Source: Promethearchaeia archaeon
GTDB lineage: Archaea > Asgardarchaeota > Lokiarchaeia > Sigyniarchaeales > SOKP01
Direction of reading: 5' to 3'
Assembly: GCA_029856445.1 (NCBI GenBank)
Contig: JAHQWY010000051.1
Span: 1-15,449 of the forward strand
Length of the DNA stretch: 15,449 nt
Shown: piece after piece, positions 6,068-12,824 of the stretch
Numbering within the stretch: position 1 is the first letter of the stretch
How the letters are laid out: every line of letters begins with the position of its first letter
Translations under genes and position numbers: made by a program
Notes under the pieces: generated by a model
Told to the model about the DNA's origin: nothing
Databases searched by the model: none
The model's input: the letters and a program-made list of their open reading frames with translations, nothing else

Positions 6068-8347
6068 CTATTTGTAAAAATCAGCTTTAGTTTCAGCTAT
6101 ATTTCTTGATTCTGTTATTTGTTTAGCTATACTTTCATACCTTTCTGTAATTTCTTTTGGTAATGTTGACTTTATTTTCGACAAAGCAAATTCAAAATGC
6201 TTATTTTCAATTTTTTCAAGAGTAGTCATTTTTTCTCTAATAGCTTGCATACCTGCTTCCCTACAAACATTTTCTAGATCCGCTCCACTATACCCTACAG
6301 TATTTTGTGCGATTTCCTTTAATGAAACGTCCTCAGCTAAAGGCATATTTTTTGAATGAACCTCTAAGATTTTTAATCTTGCTTCAAAGTCTGGTTCCTT
6401 TACATAAATTAAGCGATCAAATCTACCAGGTCTTAAAAAAGCGGGATCAACAATATCAGGACGATTAGTACTCGCTATAGTCACAATTCCCTTTCTATTT
6501 TCGATTCCATCCATTTCTACTAAAATTTGATTAACTATTGATGCAAATGTATGAGTACTTTCATAAGATCCTCTTCCCGCTGAAATTGCATCAATTTCAT
6601 CAAAATATAATATTGAGGGAGCAGCTTGTCGTGCTTTTCGGAATATTTCTCGAACAGCTCTTTCACTTTCTCCAACCCATTTGGAAAAAATTTCAGGACC
6701 TTTAATCGCAATAAAGTTTGATTTACTTTCAGTAGCAATCGCTTTTGCTAGAAGAGTTTTTCCACAGCCTGGTGGTCCAAATAGAAGGATACCATTTAAA
6801 GGACGTATCCCTGCCTTTTCAAATAGTTTAGGATGTTTTAAAGGCCATTCAACAGCCTCTCTTAATTCCTGTTTAATATCTTCTAATCCTCCTATATCTT
6901 CCCAAGTAACATTAGGAATCTCAACCATAACCTCTCTCATAGCAGATGGTTCGATCATATTAATTGCTTTGACGAAATCATCGTCTTGGATCTTTAATTC
7001 TTGAATAATTTCACTAGGAATAGGCTCATCTAGATTTATTTTGGGTAATATTCTTCTTAGTGAGAACATTGCTGCTTCTCTACAAACTGCCATAATATCA
7101 GCACCAACAAATCCATGAGTTATCTCAGAATAGTTATCTAGATCAACGTCTTCTTCAAGAGGCATCCCTCGTGTATGGATTTGGAAAATCTCTTTTCTAC
7201 CTTTAACATTAGGAACACCAAATTCGATCTCTCTATCAAATCTTCCTGGTCTTCGTAAAGCTTCATCTAAAGAATTAATTCTATTTGTGGCACCTATACA
7301 TATTATTTCTCCTCTCCCTCGTAAACCATCCATTAATGATAATAATTGAGATACTACTCGTCTTTCAACCTCACCTGAAGTATCCATTCGCTTTGGAGCA
7401 ATCGAATCAATTTCATCAATAAATATTATTGATGGGGCGTTTTCCTCAGCCTCCCTAAATATTTCACGAAGTCTTCCCTCACTTGCTCCATAAAATTTAC
7501 TCATAATTTCAGGACCATTAATGGTAATAAAATTTGCGTTTGATTCTTGAGATACAGCTTTAGCCATTAACGTTTTTCCTGTTCCCGAAGGCCCATGGAA
7601 TAGAACTCCTTTTGGTGGGTCAATATTTAAACGATGGAATAGTTCGGGATGCTTTAGAGGTAATTCAACCATTTCTCGTATTCTCTGAATTTCATCAGTT
7701 AATCCCCCAACATCATCATAAGTTACAACCCCACCTGAAACATTTAACACGGCAACTCTTTTATTTACTTTTATTATTGTATCTCGAGTAATTTTTACGA
7801 CTTTATCTGCAGGTTTCAAATTTTCAACAATTAATCTTAAGGTTCCTAAAGTTGCCCTTTTTTTACCTCCTATTTGAAACATTTTCATTATATCAGACAT
7901 AGGATTATCGCGATCTTCTCTTTGAACAAACGTTCCTAAAACATCTACTATATCACCAATTACAACTGGTTTATCAATTAATTTACTCTTAATTGCATCT
8001 GCTTGTCTTTTTAAATCTATATCTGGTCTTGTAGGAGTTAATTCAATTTCAATTGCTGGATATACTTCTGCTATCCGCAATGAAACAAACTCACCAATAG
8101 TTGCTCCTGCATTGAGTCTTTGAAGACCATCTAATCTTATAATTCCTTTTCCTCTATCATTAGCGCTCGAAACAGCAATCCCCGTAGTTTTTTTCTTTCC
8201 CCTAATTTCAATAATATCACCTGTATTGAGTCCTAATTTAAACATTATATCTTGATCAATATAACATAAAGAACGACCACTTCGACTTTTTTCTAACCTT
8301 TCAATTCGTAATTTGGTTGTTTCTTTAGTCTTTCTTTCTTGAGTCAT
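6068..8347 (-). CDS. cdc48: Cdc48/p97 (VCP/VAT)-type AAA+ ATPase
   Basis: A 759-residue unfoldase with the p97 layout: N-terminal double-psi barrel and four-stranded barrel (about 12-190), D1 ring and D2 ring. D1 has GPSGTGKT (252-259), Walker B IIFIDEID (307-314) and arginine fingers R366/R369. D2 has GPPGCGKT (524-531), ILYFDEID (579-586), fingers R639/R642 and the aromatic pore loop at KWVG (556-559). It would pull folded or ubiquitin-like-tagged proteins apart using ATP. The last three residues, Phe-Tyr-Lys, match the HbYX pattern that docks ATPases on the 20S proteasome. The ATG at 8347 is chosen over a TTG ten codons upstream because archaeal Cdc48 proteins begin at about this distance from the barrel domain. 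Oddities: the D1 P-loop reads GPSG, not GPPG, and the usual Arg before 'VNQ' in D2 is Ser603. It follows PSTK by 104 bases, so it may be transcribed separately. Confidence 0.96.
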   Translation of the reverse strand: MTQERKTKETTKLRIERLEKSRSGRSLCYIDQDIMFKLGLNTGDIIEIRGKKKTTGIAVSSANDRGKGIIRLDGLQRLNAGATIGEFVSLRIAEVYPAIEIELTPTRPDIDLKRQADAIKSKLIDKPVVIGDIVDVLGTFVQREDRDNPMSDIMKMFQIGGKKRATLGTLRLIVENLKPADKVVKITRDTIIKVNKRVAVLNVSGGVVTYDDVGGLTDEIQRIREMVELPLKHPELFHRLNIDPPKGVLFHGPSGTGKTLMAKAVSQESNANFITINGPEIMSKFYGASEGRLREIFREAEENAPSIIFIDEIDSIAPKRMDTSGEVERRVVSQLLSLMDGLRGRGEIICIGATNRINSLDEALRRPGRFDREIEFGVPNVKGRKEIFQIHTRGMPLEEDVDLDNYSEITHGFVGADIMAVCREAAMFSLRRILPKINLDEPIPSEIIQELKIQDDDFVKAINMIEPSAMREVMVEIPNVTWEDIGGLEDIKQELREAVEWPLKHPKLFEKAGIRPLNGILLFGPPGCGKTLLAKAIATESKSNFIAIKGPEIFSKWVGESERAVREIFRKARQAAPSILYFDEIDAISAGRGSYESTHTFASIVNQILVEMDGIENRKGIVTIASTNRPDIVDPAFLRPGRFDRLIYVKEPDFEARLKILEVHSKNMPLAEDVSLKEIAQNTVGYSGADLENVCREAGMQAIREKMTTLEKIENKHFEFALSKIKSTLPKEITERYESIAKQITESRNIAETKADFYK

Positions 8348-8451
8348 TTTTAAAATTTTTAATAATAAATTATTCAATTAAACTATCAAAACACAAATAA
8401 TTAAAGTATTTATGCTTTATTTTCTTTTTCTTTAATTTTTATAATATTAGG

Positions 8452-9267
8452 TTACAAGATCTCATCAGAAATCAGAATATTCAGTCTTTTTTCTAAGTAT
8501 TCTTTGAAAGATTTGGTAATATCTGGCTCTTTTAATAATTTATTTTTATAAAGCTTTATATATAATTTCCTGGTTTTAATAATACTTTTTTTCATAGATG
8601 AGAACTCAGAATGTTGTAAAAGTTTTCCTACATACACTCTAGTTATTTTATCTAAATTTTGGTTGTCCAAATTAGAGAATTCTTTCAAATTTTGTTTTTT
8701 ATCTAAGGGGTCTTTTAAAAATTCTATTTTATTTTTTATTCTTTCCACAAGATCTTCAATTTCTTTATTTAAATCATAAATTTGAGAGAGATCATAAATC
8801 TCTTCTGGATTATCCCAGTTATATTTACCGAAATCATCAAATTTCTTATTTATATCTTTAATAATTTTATTTGGGATTGGTTTCCCTCTCAACTTATTCC
8901 ATTTTAAACAAATTTTAACAGGAGTAGAGATCTTTATTATGAAGAAGTAAATCTTAAAATTATCAGCAAGTTTCTTTAAGTCATGTCTCATACTAGTATA
9001 ATAATTTAAATCATCACTAATCACAATACTGCCATTATACAACTCCTTTTCAATTTCCATTAAATTTTTTTTCCTTACTTCTGGTTCAAATTTGTATTCA
9101 AATTTATCTGGAGTTATTGATTGCCGTATTATATCGGGATCAATAATTTTAACTGCATAAGTATCAAATGCCTCTTCAATCTTCTGTTTTAAAATAATGG
9201 CAAAGGTAGTTTTACCAGATGCGGGTAATCCTGTTAAACAGACTAAGAAGTTTTTGTTTACCACCAT
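8452..9267 (-). CDS. pstK: O-phosphoseryl-tRNA(Sec) kinase
   Basis: A 271-residue P-loop kinase that I recognise as PSTK. It phosphorylates Ser on Ser-tRNA(Sec), the step before SepSecS makes selenocysteinyl-tRNA in archaea and eukaryotes. Visible features: Walker A GLPASGKTT (13-21), D43 in IIDPDIIRQS, DDLNYYTSMRHDL (85-97), the RG-KPIPNKII stretch (127-136), and KFDDFGKYNWDNP (142-154) with the family's Trp near 151. These blocks match the archaeal PSTK pattern 'DDtNYYnSMRrDL ... RGekIPNevI ... KFDePGkkYKWDeP' as I remember it. Residues about 190-271 form a charged helical C-terminal domain, the part that recognises tRNA(Sec) in known PSTKs. A related tRNA or nucleotide kinase is less likely. 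It lies 16 bases after the GIY-YIG gene. No other selenocysteine gene is in the window, but the interrupted phosphoesterase has an in-frame TGA. Confidence 0.88.
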   Translation of the reverse strand: MVVNKNFLVCLTGLPASGKTTFAIILKQKIEEAFDTYAVKIIDPDIIRQSITPDKFEYKFEPEVRKKNLMEIEKELYNGSIVISDDLNYYTSMRHDLKKLADNFKIYFFIIKISTPVKICLKWNKLRGKPIPNKIIKDINKKFDDFGKYNWDNPEEIYDLSQIYDLNKEIEDLVERIKNKIEFLKDPLDKKQNLKEFSNLDNQNLDKITRVYVGKLLQHSEFSSMKKSIIKTRKLYIKLYKNKLLKEPDITKSFKEYLEKRLNILISDEIL

Positions 9268-9283
9268 TCATCTCAATTAATTC

Positions 9284-9550
9284 TTAAGTATATGTACTAT
9301 TTATTAACTCTCGCTTTTGTTTTCTTGAGAATGTTTTTATCTCAAATTCTCTTCTCATTGCTTCTTTTCTGGTGGTAAATGTTTCAAAATATTTTAATTC
9401 AATTGATTTTTTGCCTCGACAAAATTTTGCACCCTGCCCATTTCTATGTTCGTTCCATCTTCTATATAAGTTATTCGTGTATCCTGTATAATATCTTTTT
9501 TTCCCGTTTACTGCCACAGTTTCTAAGATGTAAACATAATAAACACTCAA
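9284..9550 (-). CDS. GIY-YIG domain protein (UPF0213/YhbQ-like)
   Basis: An 88-residue single-domain GIY-YIG protein, the typical size for the YhbQ-like group. The first strand is YYVYILE (4-10), the YIG-equivalent is YTG (21-23), followed by NLYRRWNEH (27-35) with the catalytic-type Arg30/31 and His35. The GAKF segment (40-43) and the helix with E68 in EAMRREFEIK, the probable metal-binding Glu, complete the fold. The domain is a DNA nuclease module in repair enzymes and homing endonucleases; stand-alone members have poorly known roles, possibly in DNA repair or uptake. The gene begins at ATG 9550 and ends 16 bases before pstK, so the two probably share a transcript. There are no signs that it is part of an intron or mobile element. 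Confidence 0.88.
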   Translation of the reverse strand: MSVYYVYILETVAVNGKKRYYTGYTNNLYRRWNEHRNGQGAKFCRGKKSIELKYFETFTTRKEAMRREFEIKTFSRKQKRELINSTYT

Positions 9551-9717
9551 ATGAACTCACTAAGTGACAAATTACTATGGTTTTATTTATTTTTTTAGTT
9601 ATTCACCTCGTAATTAGTTTAATTTGAGTAAAGGATGAAACTATTAACAACTAAATTTTTATTAATAAATTTTATTATTTTATTAATAAGGTTATTTTTT
9701 CAGATTCTACCCCAGAA

Positions 9718-9727
9718 TTATATAAAA
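9718..9727 (+). promoter_or_regulatory. TATA-like box before the longin-like gene
   Basis: TTATATAAAA is centred about 24 bases before the ATG at 9746. This is the distance expected if transcription starts at the start codon itself, giving a leaderless mRNA, and it supports 9746 over an in-frame ATG at 9635. Confidence 0.5.
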
Positions 9728-9745
9728 AAAATAAAGCACTTTACA

Positions 9746-10381
9746 ATGCCAACGGGTATCTTTTTAATAAATTGGGATGAGGTAATAGGGGGAGTTGTAT
9801 ACATGAAATACCCTGAATCCTTAGAAATTCCAGATCCTATGGTACAACAAATAACTATATCACATAATTTTACAGAATCATATATAATTACTAAAGAAAA
9901 ACAATGGAACTCAGTTTCTTACTACAATGAAAACAAAGAGATGATAATTGTACTAATTTTAGGAATATATGATGATGGAAAAGATTATCTAGAGCTACTT
10001 GAGGATTTTAATAAAGAATTAGATGATGATATTAAAGAAGATATGCTAAAAGCCCGTTTAGAAACAATGTTTAGATCTAGTTTAGAAGCTTTTCGAACTA
10101 CAGATGAAGTAATTTCCAAACTAAGCAAAGAAGTAGCTTTCCTGAGAACTAAAGAGTATGATATTGAGGAACGATTTAAGAAAGTAAAAAACTCGGATCA
10201 TTTACCCGTTAAAAGTAAAATTTTATTTCTACTAGCCGTAAACGACGGGCTTAGTCTTGAGGAAATTAAAAACTCCGTTAAAACCAGCAAAAAATGGTTA
10301 GAAACTGTGCTTGAAACTTTAGTAAAAAATGAAGTTGTTGGATATAACTCTAATCGTGATATATATTATATAAGAATATGA
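9746..10381 (+). CDS. longin-like protein with coiled middle and C-terminal winged-helix-like region
   Basis: A 211-residue protein. The N-terminus MPTGIFLINWDEVIGGVVYMKYPE resembles the opening of longin/roadblock-type domains, where 'GIFlI.WD...GP.v...YP' forms the first two strands. Later strands (ESYIITKEKQ, NSVSYYNENK, EMIIVLILGIYDD) complete an alpha/beta layer to about residue 78. Residues 80-148 are charged and helical. Residues about 152-211 (KSKILFLLAVNDGLSLEEI, then KKWLETVLETLVKNEVVGY and a short YYIRI strand) have the helix-turn-helix-wing rhythm of a winged helix. Longin folds in eukaryotes sit in SNAREs, adaptors and Rab GEFs; the role here is unknown. The in-frame ATG at 9635 would add 37 hydrophobic residues, but these are AT-rich promoter DNA read as protein. 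The stop TGA overlaps the ATG of acylphosphatase (ATGA), so the two are translationally coupled. Confidence 0.7.
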   Translation: MPTGIFLINWDEVIGGVVYMKYPESLEIPDPMVQQITISHNFTESYIITKEKQWNSVSYYNENKEMIIVLILGIYDDGKDYLELLEDFNKELDDDIKEDMLKARLETMFRSSLEAFRTTDEVISKLSKEVAFLRTKEYDIEERFKKVKNSDHLPVKSKILFLLAVNDGLSLEEIKNSVKTSKKWLETVLETLVKNEVVGYNSNRDIYYIRI

Positions 10382-10656
10382 AAGAATCGAGAATTATCAT
10401 TAAAGTGTATGGTCTTGTTCAAGGTGTATTCTTTCGCTATACCACTCGTAAATTTGCTCAGAAATTGAATTTGTCCGGATATGTTAAAAATATGCCAGAT
10501 GGTAGTGTACTTATTGAAGCAGAAGGTCCAGAGGATAAATTAAAAGAACTCTTAAAATTTTCAAAAGTTGGTCCGAAAAGTGCCAGAATTGATCGAGTAG
10601 AACATGAATTTTCCGCCCCACTTAATCAGTTTAAGGATTTTAATTATGCATTTTAA
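10378..10656 (+). CDS. acyP: acylphosphatase
   Basis: A 92-residue acylphosphatase, standard length. The signature GLVQGVFFRYTTRKFA (12-27) carries the phosphate-binding loop and catalytic Arg20; GYVKNMPDGSV (34-44) carries the catalytic Asn38; LIEAEGPEDKLKELL follows as in the family. It hydrolyses acyl phosphates such as acetyl phosphate, 1,3-bisphosphoglycerate and carbamoyl phosphate in the cytoplasm. It is small and thermally robust, and its cellular role is not settled in most organisms. The ATG overlaps the TGA stop of the longin-like gene by four bases, so translation is probably coupled, although a link in function is not obvious. Confidence 0.95.
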   Translation: MKESRIIIKVYGLVQGVFFRYTTRKFAQKLNLSGYVKNMPDGSVLIEAEGPEDKLKELLKFSKVGPKSARIDRVEHEFSAPLNQFKDFNYAF

Positions 10657-10664
10657 CAAATCTC

Positions 10665-10687
10665 ATTTTCCTTTCAATTTTTCCCTC
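10665..10687 (+). terminator. T-rich tract after acyP
   Basis: A pyrimidine stretch rich in T (TTTT, TTT, TTTTT) begins about 9 bases after the acylphosphatase stop. It is a plausible archaeal terminator and separates acyP from the next gene. Confidence 0.35.
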
Positions 10688-10754
10688 TAAATATTTTCTA
10701 GATATTACGTAAATATTACTTCTTTTCAATAATTAGATTTTTAATTTATTATTT

Positions 10755-11090
10755 ATGTCGGCTTATTTAAATAGAACTAGATATCTAAGAGAATTCCAAT
10801 CTTTGCGTGATAATAATGTCAAATTTCAAGCACCCTTGATTTTAAGGATGTACGGTGCATTAAATAAAGTGAATATGAGAAAAGAAAATAGATACATTTT
10901 ATGTAATTTTCTTGATCAACATAGTGATATTATAAAAATTGAAGATATTTATGATTCTAACAACAAAATAAGTTTAAATCAATTATTGCTTTTCGCTCTT
11001 GTCAAAGCCAAGGAATTCAATTTGATGAGTGCACTTTATGACGAATACATAAACTCGATCAATGCTATTAACAATAAAAAAAACATTTGA
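10755..11090 (+). CDS. hypothetical helical protein
   Basis: I do not recognise this 111-residue protein. It is predicted by eye to be almost all helical: TRYLREFQSLRD (8-19), FQAPLILRMYGALNKV (24-39), ENRYILCNFLDQ (43-54), then ISLNQLLLFALVKAKEFNLMSALYDEYINSI (about 72-102). It carries one cysteine, with no metal motif, signal peptide or clear membrane span. The composition is rich in Asn, Leu, Lys and Tyr like other genes here. It begins at the ATG at 10755, 98 bases after acyP, and ends with TGA facing the TBP gene. Helical repeats could suggest a protein-binding adaptor, but that is a guess. The gene is likely real because the frame is open, starts well, and fills the gap between two known genes. 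Confidence 0.6.
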   Translation: MSAYLNRTRYLREFQSLRDNNVKFQAPLILRMYGALNKVNMRKENRYILCNFLDQHSDIIKIEDIYDSNNKISLNQLLLFALVKAKEFNLMSALYDEYINSINAINNKKNI

Positions 11091-11150
11091 TCTATTACAA
11101 TTTTCTTAATTAACAATTGATTGGATTCAAGTTAATATTATTACTTTTAC

Positions 11151-11178
11151 AAAAACTAAAAATAATAAAAATATATAA
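11151..11178 (-). terminator. T-rich tract after the TBP gene
   Basis: On the minus strand, directly after the TBP stop codon, several T4-T5 runs follow one another (read on the plus strand as AAAAACTAAAAATAATAAAAA and onward). This fits an oligo-T terminator for the TBP transcript, which converges with the 10755 gene. Confidence 0.4.
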
Positions 11179-11181
11179 AAA

Positions 11182-11886
11182 TTAAATAAAAGTAATATCT
11201 TGATACTCAGAGTCTCCTATATCTTTTTTTGCGACTCCAAGGTCTCGGACTTGCTGATTTAACTTCATAACAGCATCTCTAACGATTTCTTTTCGTTTTG
11301 CACCCGTACATACTATTCTCCCCGTGCTGAAGATCAAAAAAACTGTCTTAGGATCCTGCATTCGGTATATAAGGCCTGGAAATACTTCTGGTTCATACAT
11401 TGCATATTCCATAACGATAGCTGCCATGTTTAAATCAATATTAGTATGAAGGTCTCCAGATGCTACAATATTTTGAATGGTTATTTCTGGATTAGATAAT
11501 TTTATTCCTGCTTTTCTAATATTCTTAACAACCTTATCGACGACTCTTTCTGCTTCCGCTGCTTGTCTCAATCCTGTAACAACCATTTTTCCGGTTGAAA
11601 AGATTAAAATTGTTGCTCGAGGTTTTTCAATTCGCATCACTAGACCAGGAAAACGTTCTGGATTATATTCAACATCCGCGTGACGTCTAGCTATTTGATT
11701 AAGATCTATTTTTTCTGTTATTTCTACTGTTACGGTAGCCACAACATTTTCTATCTTGTAATCTAAATCAGTCTCATAATCGTATTCGCCTTCTTCCCCT
11801 TCTTCGAATTCTTCATCCTCAAATTCCTCATCCTCGAAATCCTCTTCCTCGAAATCCTCTTCAAATTGGTTTTCTTTATTCGACAT
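11182..11886 (-). CDS. tbp: TATA-box-binding protein with acidic N-terminal tail
   Basis: A 234-residue TBP. The saddle is made of two repeats, about 45-130 and 135-222, each with the family signature: ERFPGLVMRIEKPRATILIF with FSTGK then TG, and EVFPGLIYRMQDPKTVFLIF with FSTGR then TG. The four DNA-kinking phenylalanines F79, F96, F169 and F186 are present, so it should bend promoter TATA boxes and recruit TFB and RNA polymerase. Unusually, residues 8-40 are an acidic tail: 23 of 33 are Asp or Glu, with Phe at 8, 12, 17, 22 and 27 and no basic residue between K4 and K44. Typical archaeal TBPs are about 180-190 residues without this. The tail could interact with the basic DNA-binding face or with other factors (inference). 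The start is the ATG at 11886; no other in-frame start lies near the core. Confidence 0.95.
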   Translation of the reverse strand: MSNKENQFEEDFEEEDFEDEEFEDEEFEEGEEGEYDYETDLDYKIENVVATVTVEITEKIDLNQIARRHADVEYNPERFPGLVMRIEKPRATILIFSTGKMVVTGLRQAAEAERVVDKVVKNIRKAGIKLSNPEITIQNIVASGDLHTNIDLNMAAIVMEYAMYEPEVFPGLIYRMQDPKTVFLIFSTGRIVCTGAKRKEIVRDAVMKLNQQVRDLGVAKKDIGDSEYQDITFI

Positions 11887-11984
11887 AATAATCTTAATGT
11901 GATAATTGGGAAATAAAAATTGAGATACAAAAAAAATATTCCATTTTACATGGTTCTTTTGTTATTTGTATTTAAATAAATCTT

Positions 11985-11996
11985 CCTTTATAAAGG
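11985..11996. promoter_or_regulatory. 12-bp palindrome containing a TATA-like core
   Basis: CCTTTATAAAGG is a perfect palindrome about 100 bases before the TBP start codon. A second TTTATAAA follows at 12004-12011. Its core reads as a TATA box in both directions. It may be the TBP promoter or operator, or a chance match in AT-rich DNA. The rest of 11887-12107 holds no gene that I can recognise. Confidence 0.3.
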
Positions 11997-12072
11997 TGGT
12001 AGATTTATAAAAGATATAAGCTTAAATCACTAAATTTTGATAGTTTGTATATAATTTCTAAATTATTGTAAG

Positions 12073-12096
12073 AAAAATAAATGAATAAAAGAAAAA
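12073..12096 (-). terminator. T-rich tract after the 12108 GTPase
   Basis: On the minus strand two T5 runs and a T4 run follow within 35 bases of the GTPase stop codon. This is a plausible oligo-T terminator. Confidence 0.35.
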
Positions 12097-12107
12097 TTAT
12101 CAAATAG

Positions 12108-12635
12108 CTAGTTATTAGTGATTTTATCTAAAATTCGTTTTGTTAATTTAATAAAAGCTGTTTCAACATTCTGACCCGTTTTAGCAGAAGTTATAGTTAA
12201 TTCCATATTATTATTATTAGCAAACTGTTCTGCTTCATCATCTTTTATCTTTATTTGATTTTTTAGATCAGATTTATTACCTATCAATAATAATGGTTGT
12301 TCTCCTCTCGCATTTTTAAAACTTTCAATCCATTCACTTAGTTTATCAAAAGATTTTTTATCAGTTAAATCAAAAATTACTAATCCTCCATTAGCACCCT
12401 CTAAATACAGTTTTCTCAGAGATTTGAAAGATTCTTGACCGCCAAGATCCCAAATTTGAGCAGAAACGCCACCATATTCATCTACATCTACATCTTTTTT
12501 GAGGAGATTTACACCTAACGTCTGCTTATAATTTTCTCTGAACTTATTTTCAATAAATCTGTAAACGAGTGAAGTTTTACCTACACCCGCCTCACCAAGT
12601 AAACAGATTTTTATCACATATTTTGGCTCAACCAT
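12108..12635 (-). CDS. Ras/Rab-like small GTPase with Arf-type DxGGQ motif
   Basis: A 175-residue small GTPase. Motifs: P-loop GEAGVGKT (14-21), switch I T39 in QTLG, DLGGQE (63-68), NKSD (120-123) and TSAK (149-152). The double glycine of DLGGQE is the Arf/G-alpha form of the switch II motif, whereas the overall sequence and TSAK are Ras/Rab-like; such mixed features are common in archaeal GTPases. The C-terminus (ILDKITNN) has no cysteine and the N-terminus (MVEPKYV) has no myristoylation glycine, so no lipid anchor is evident. It lies 189 bases after the V4R gene in the same direction, and GTGAT 5-9 bases before the ATG may act as a partial Shine-Dalgarno. The V4R protein is a candidate partner (inference from position). 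Confidence 0.95.
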   Translation of the reverse strand: MVEPKYVIKICLLGEAGVGKTSLVYRFIENKFRENYKQTLGVNLLKKDVDVDEYGGVSAQIWDLGGQESFKSLRKLYLEGANGGLVIFDLTDKKSFDKLSEWIESFKNARGEQPLLLIGNKSDLKNQIKIKDDEAEQFANNNNMELTITSAKTGQNVETAFIKLTKRILDKITNN

Positions 12636-12824
12636 TGTTAATCACATGGTTTCGAAACTTAATATTTTATATTATATTCAAAATATAGTTTATAATTATT
12701 AATAATTTTCTTATTCAATTCCAAGATTAAATTATTTCCTAAAAAAGAGGAAAATTTGCATCAATTATGTTTTCTATACAGCCACTAATACATTAATAAT
12801 TCATTAATAAGTCCTTATTTGGCT

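Noticed and set aside
6681..7004. Long open frame opposite cdc48, and similar frames opposite tbp, the peptidases and the aminotransferase
   Set aside because: They mirror conserved codons of the true genes and have no recognisable domains, promoters or ribosome binding sites.
8348..8377. Ten extra codons before cdc48 from an upstream TTG
   Set aside because: The ATG at 8347 gives the usual distance to the first barrel domain, and the extra residues are just AT-rich promoter DNA.
9284..9550. GIY-YIG gene as a homing endonuclease of a mobile intron
   Set aside because: It is the short YhbQ-like form, sits in a normal gene run, and no interrupted host gene or intron ends are visible.
9635..9745. 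A 37-residue hydrophobic, membrane-like N-terminus on the longin-like protein
   Set aside because: A TATA-like box inside this stretch has the right spacing for ATG 9746, and the protein fold seems to begin at MPTGIFLINW. Ile/Phe/Leu-rich peptides arise easily from AT-rich non-coding DNA.
11139..11197. 11-bp inverted repeat TATTACTTTTA/TAAAAGTAATA at the end of the TBP gene
   Set aside because: The arms are 37 bases apart, one arm is coding sequence, and such matches are expected in AT-rich DNA.
12660..12687. Inverted repeat ATATTTT/AAAATAT before the 12108 GTPase
   Set aside because: It is purely A and T, short-armed, and indistinguishable from background; at most it contains the TATA box.
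12787..12812. Direct repeats of CATTAATA
   Set aside because: Only two short copies in AT-rich DNA, with no spacing pattern that suggests an origin or a CRISPR array.
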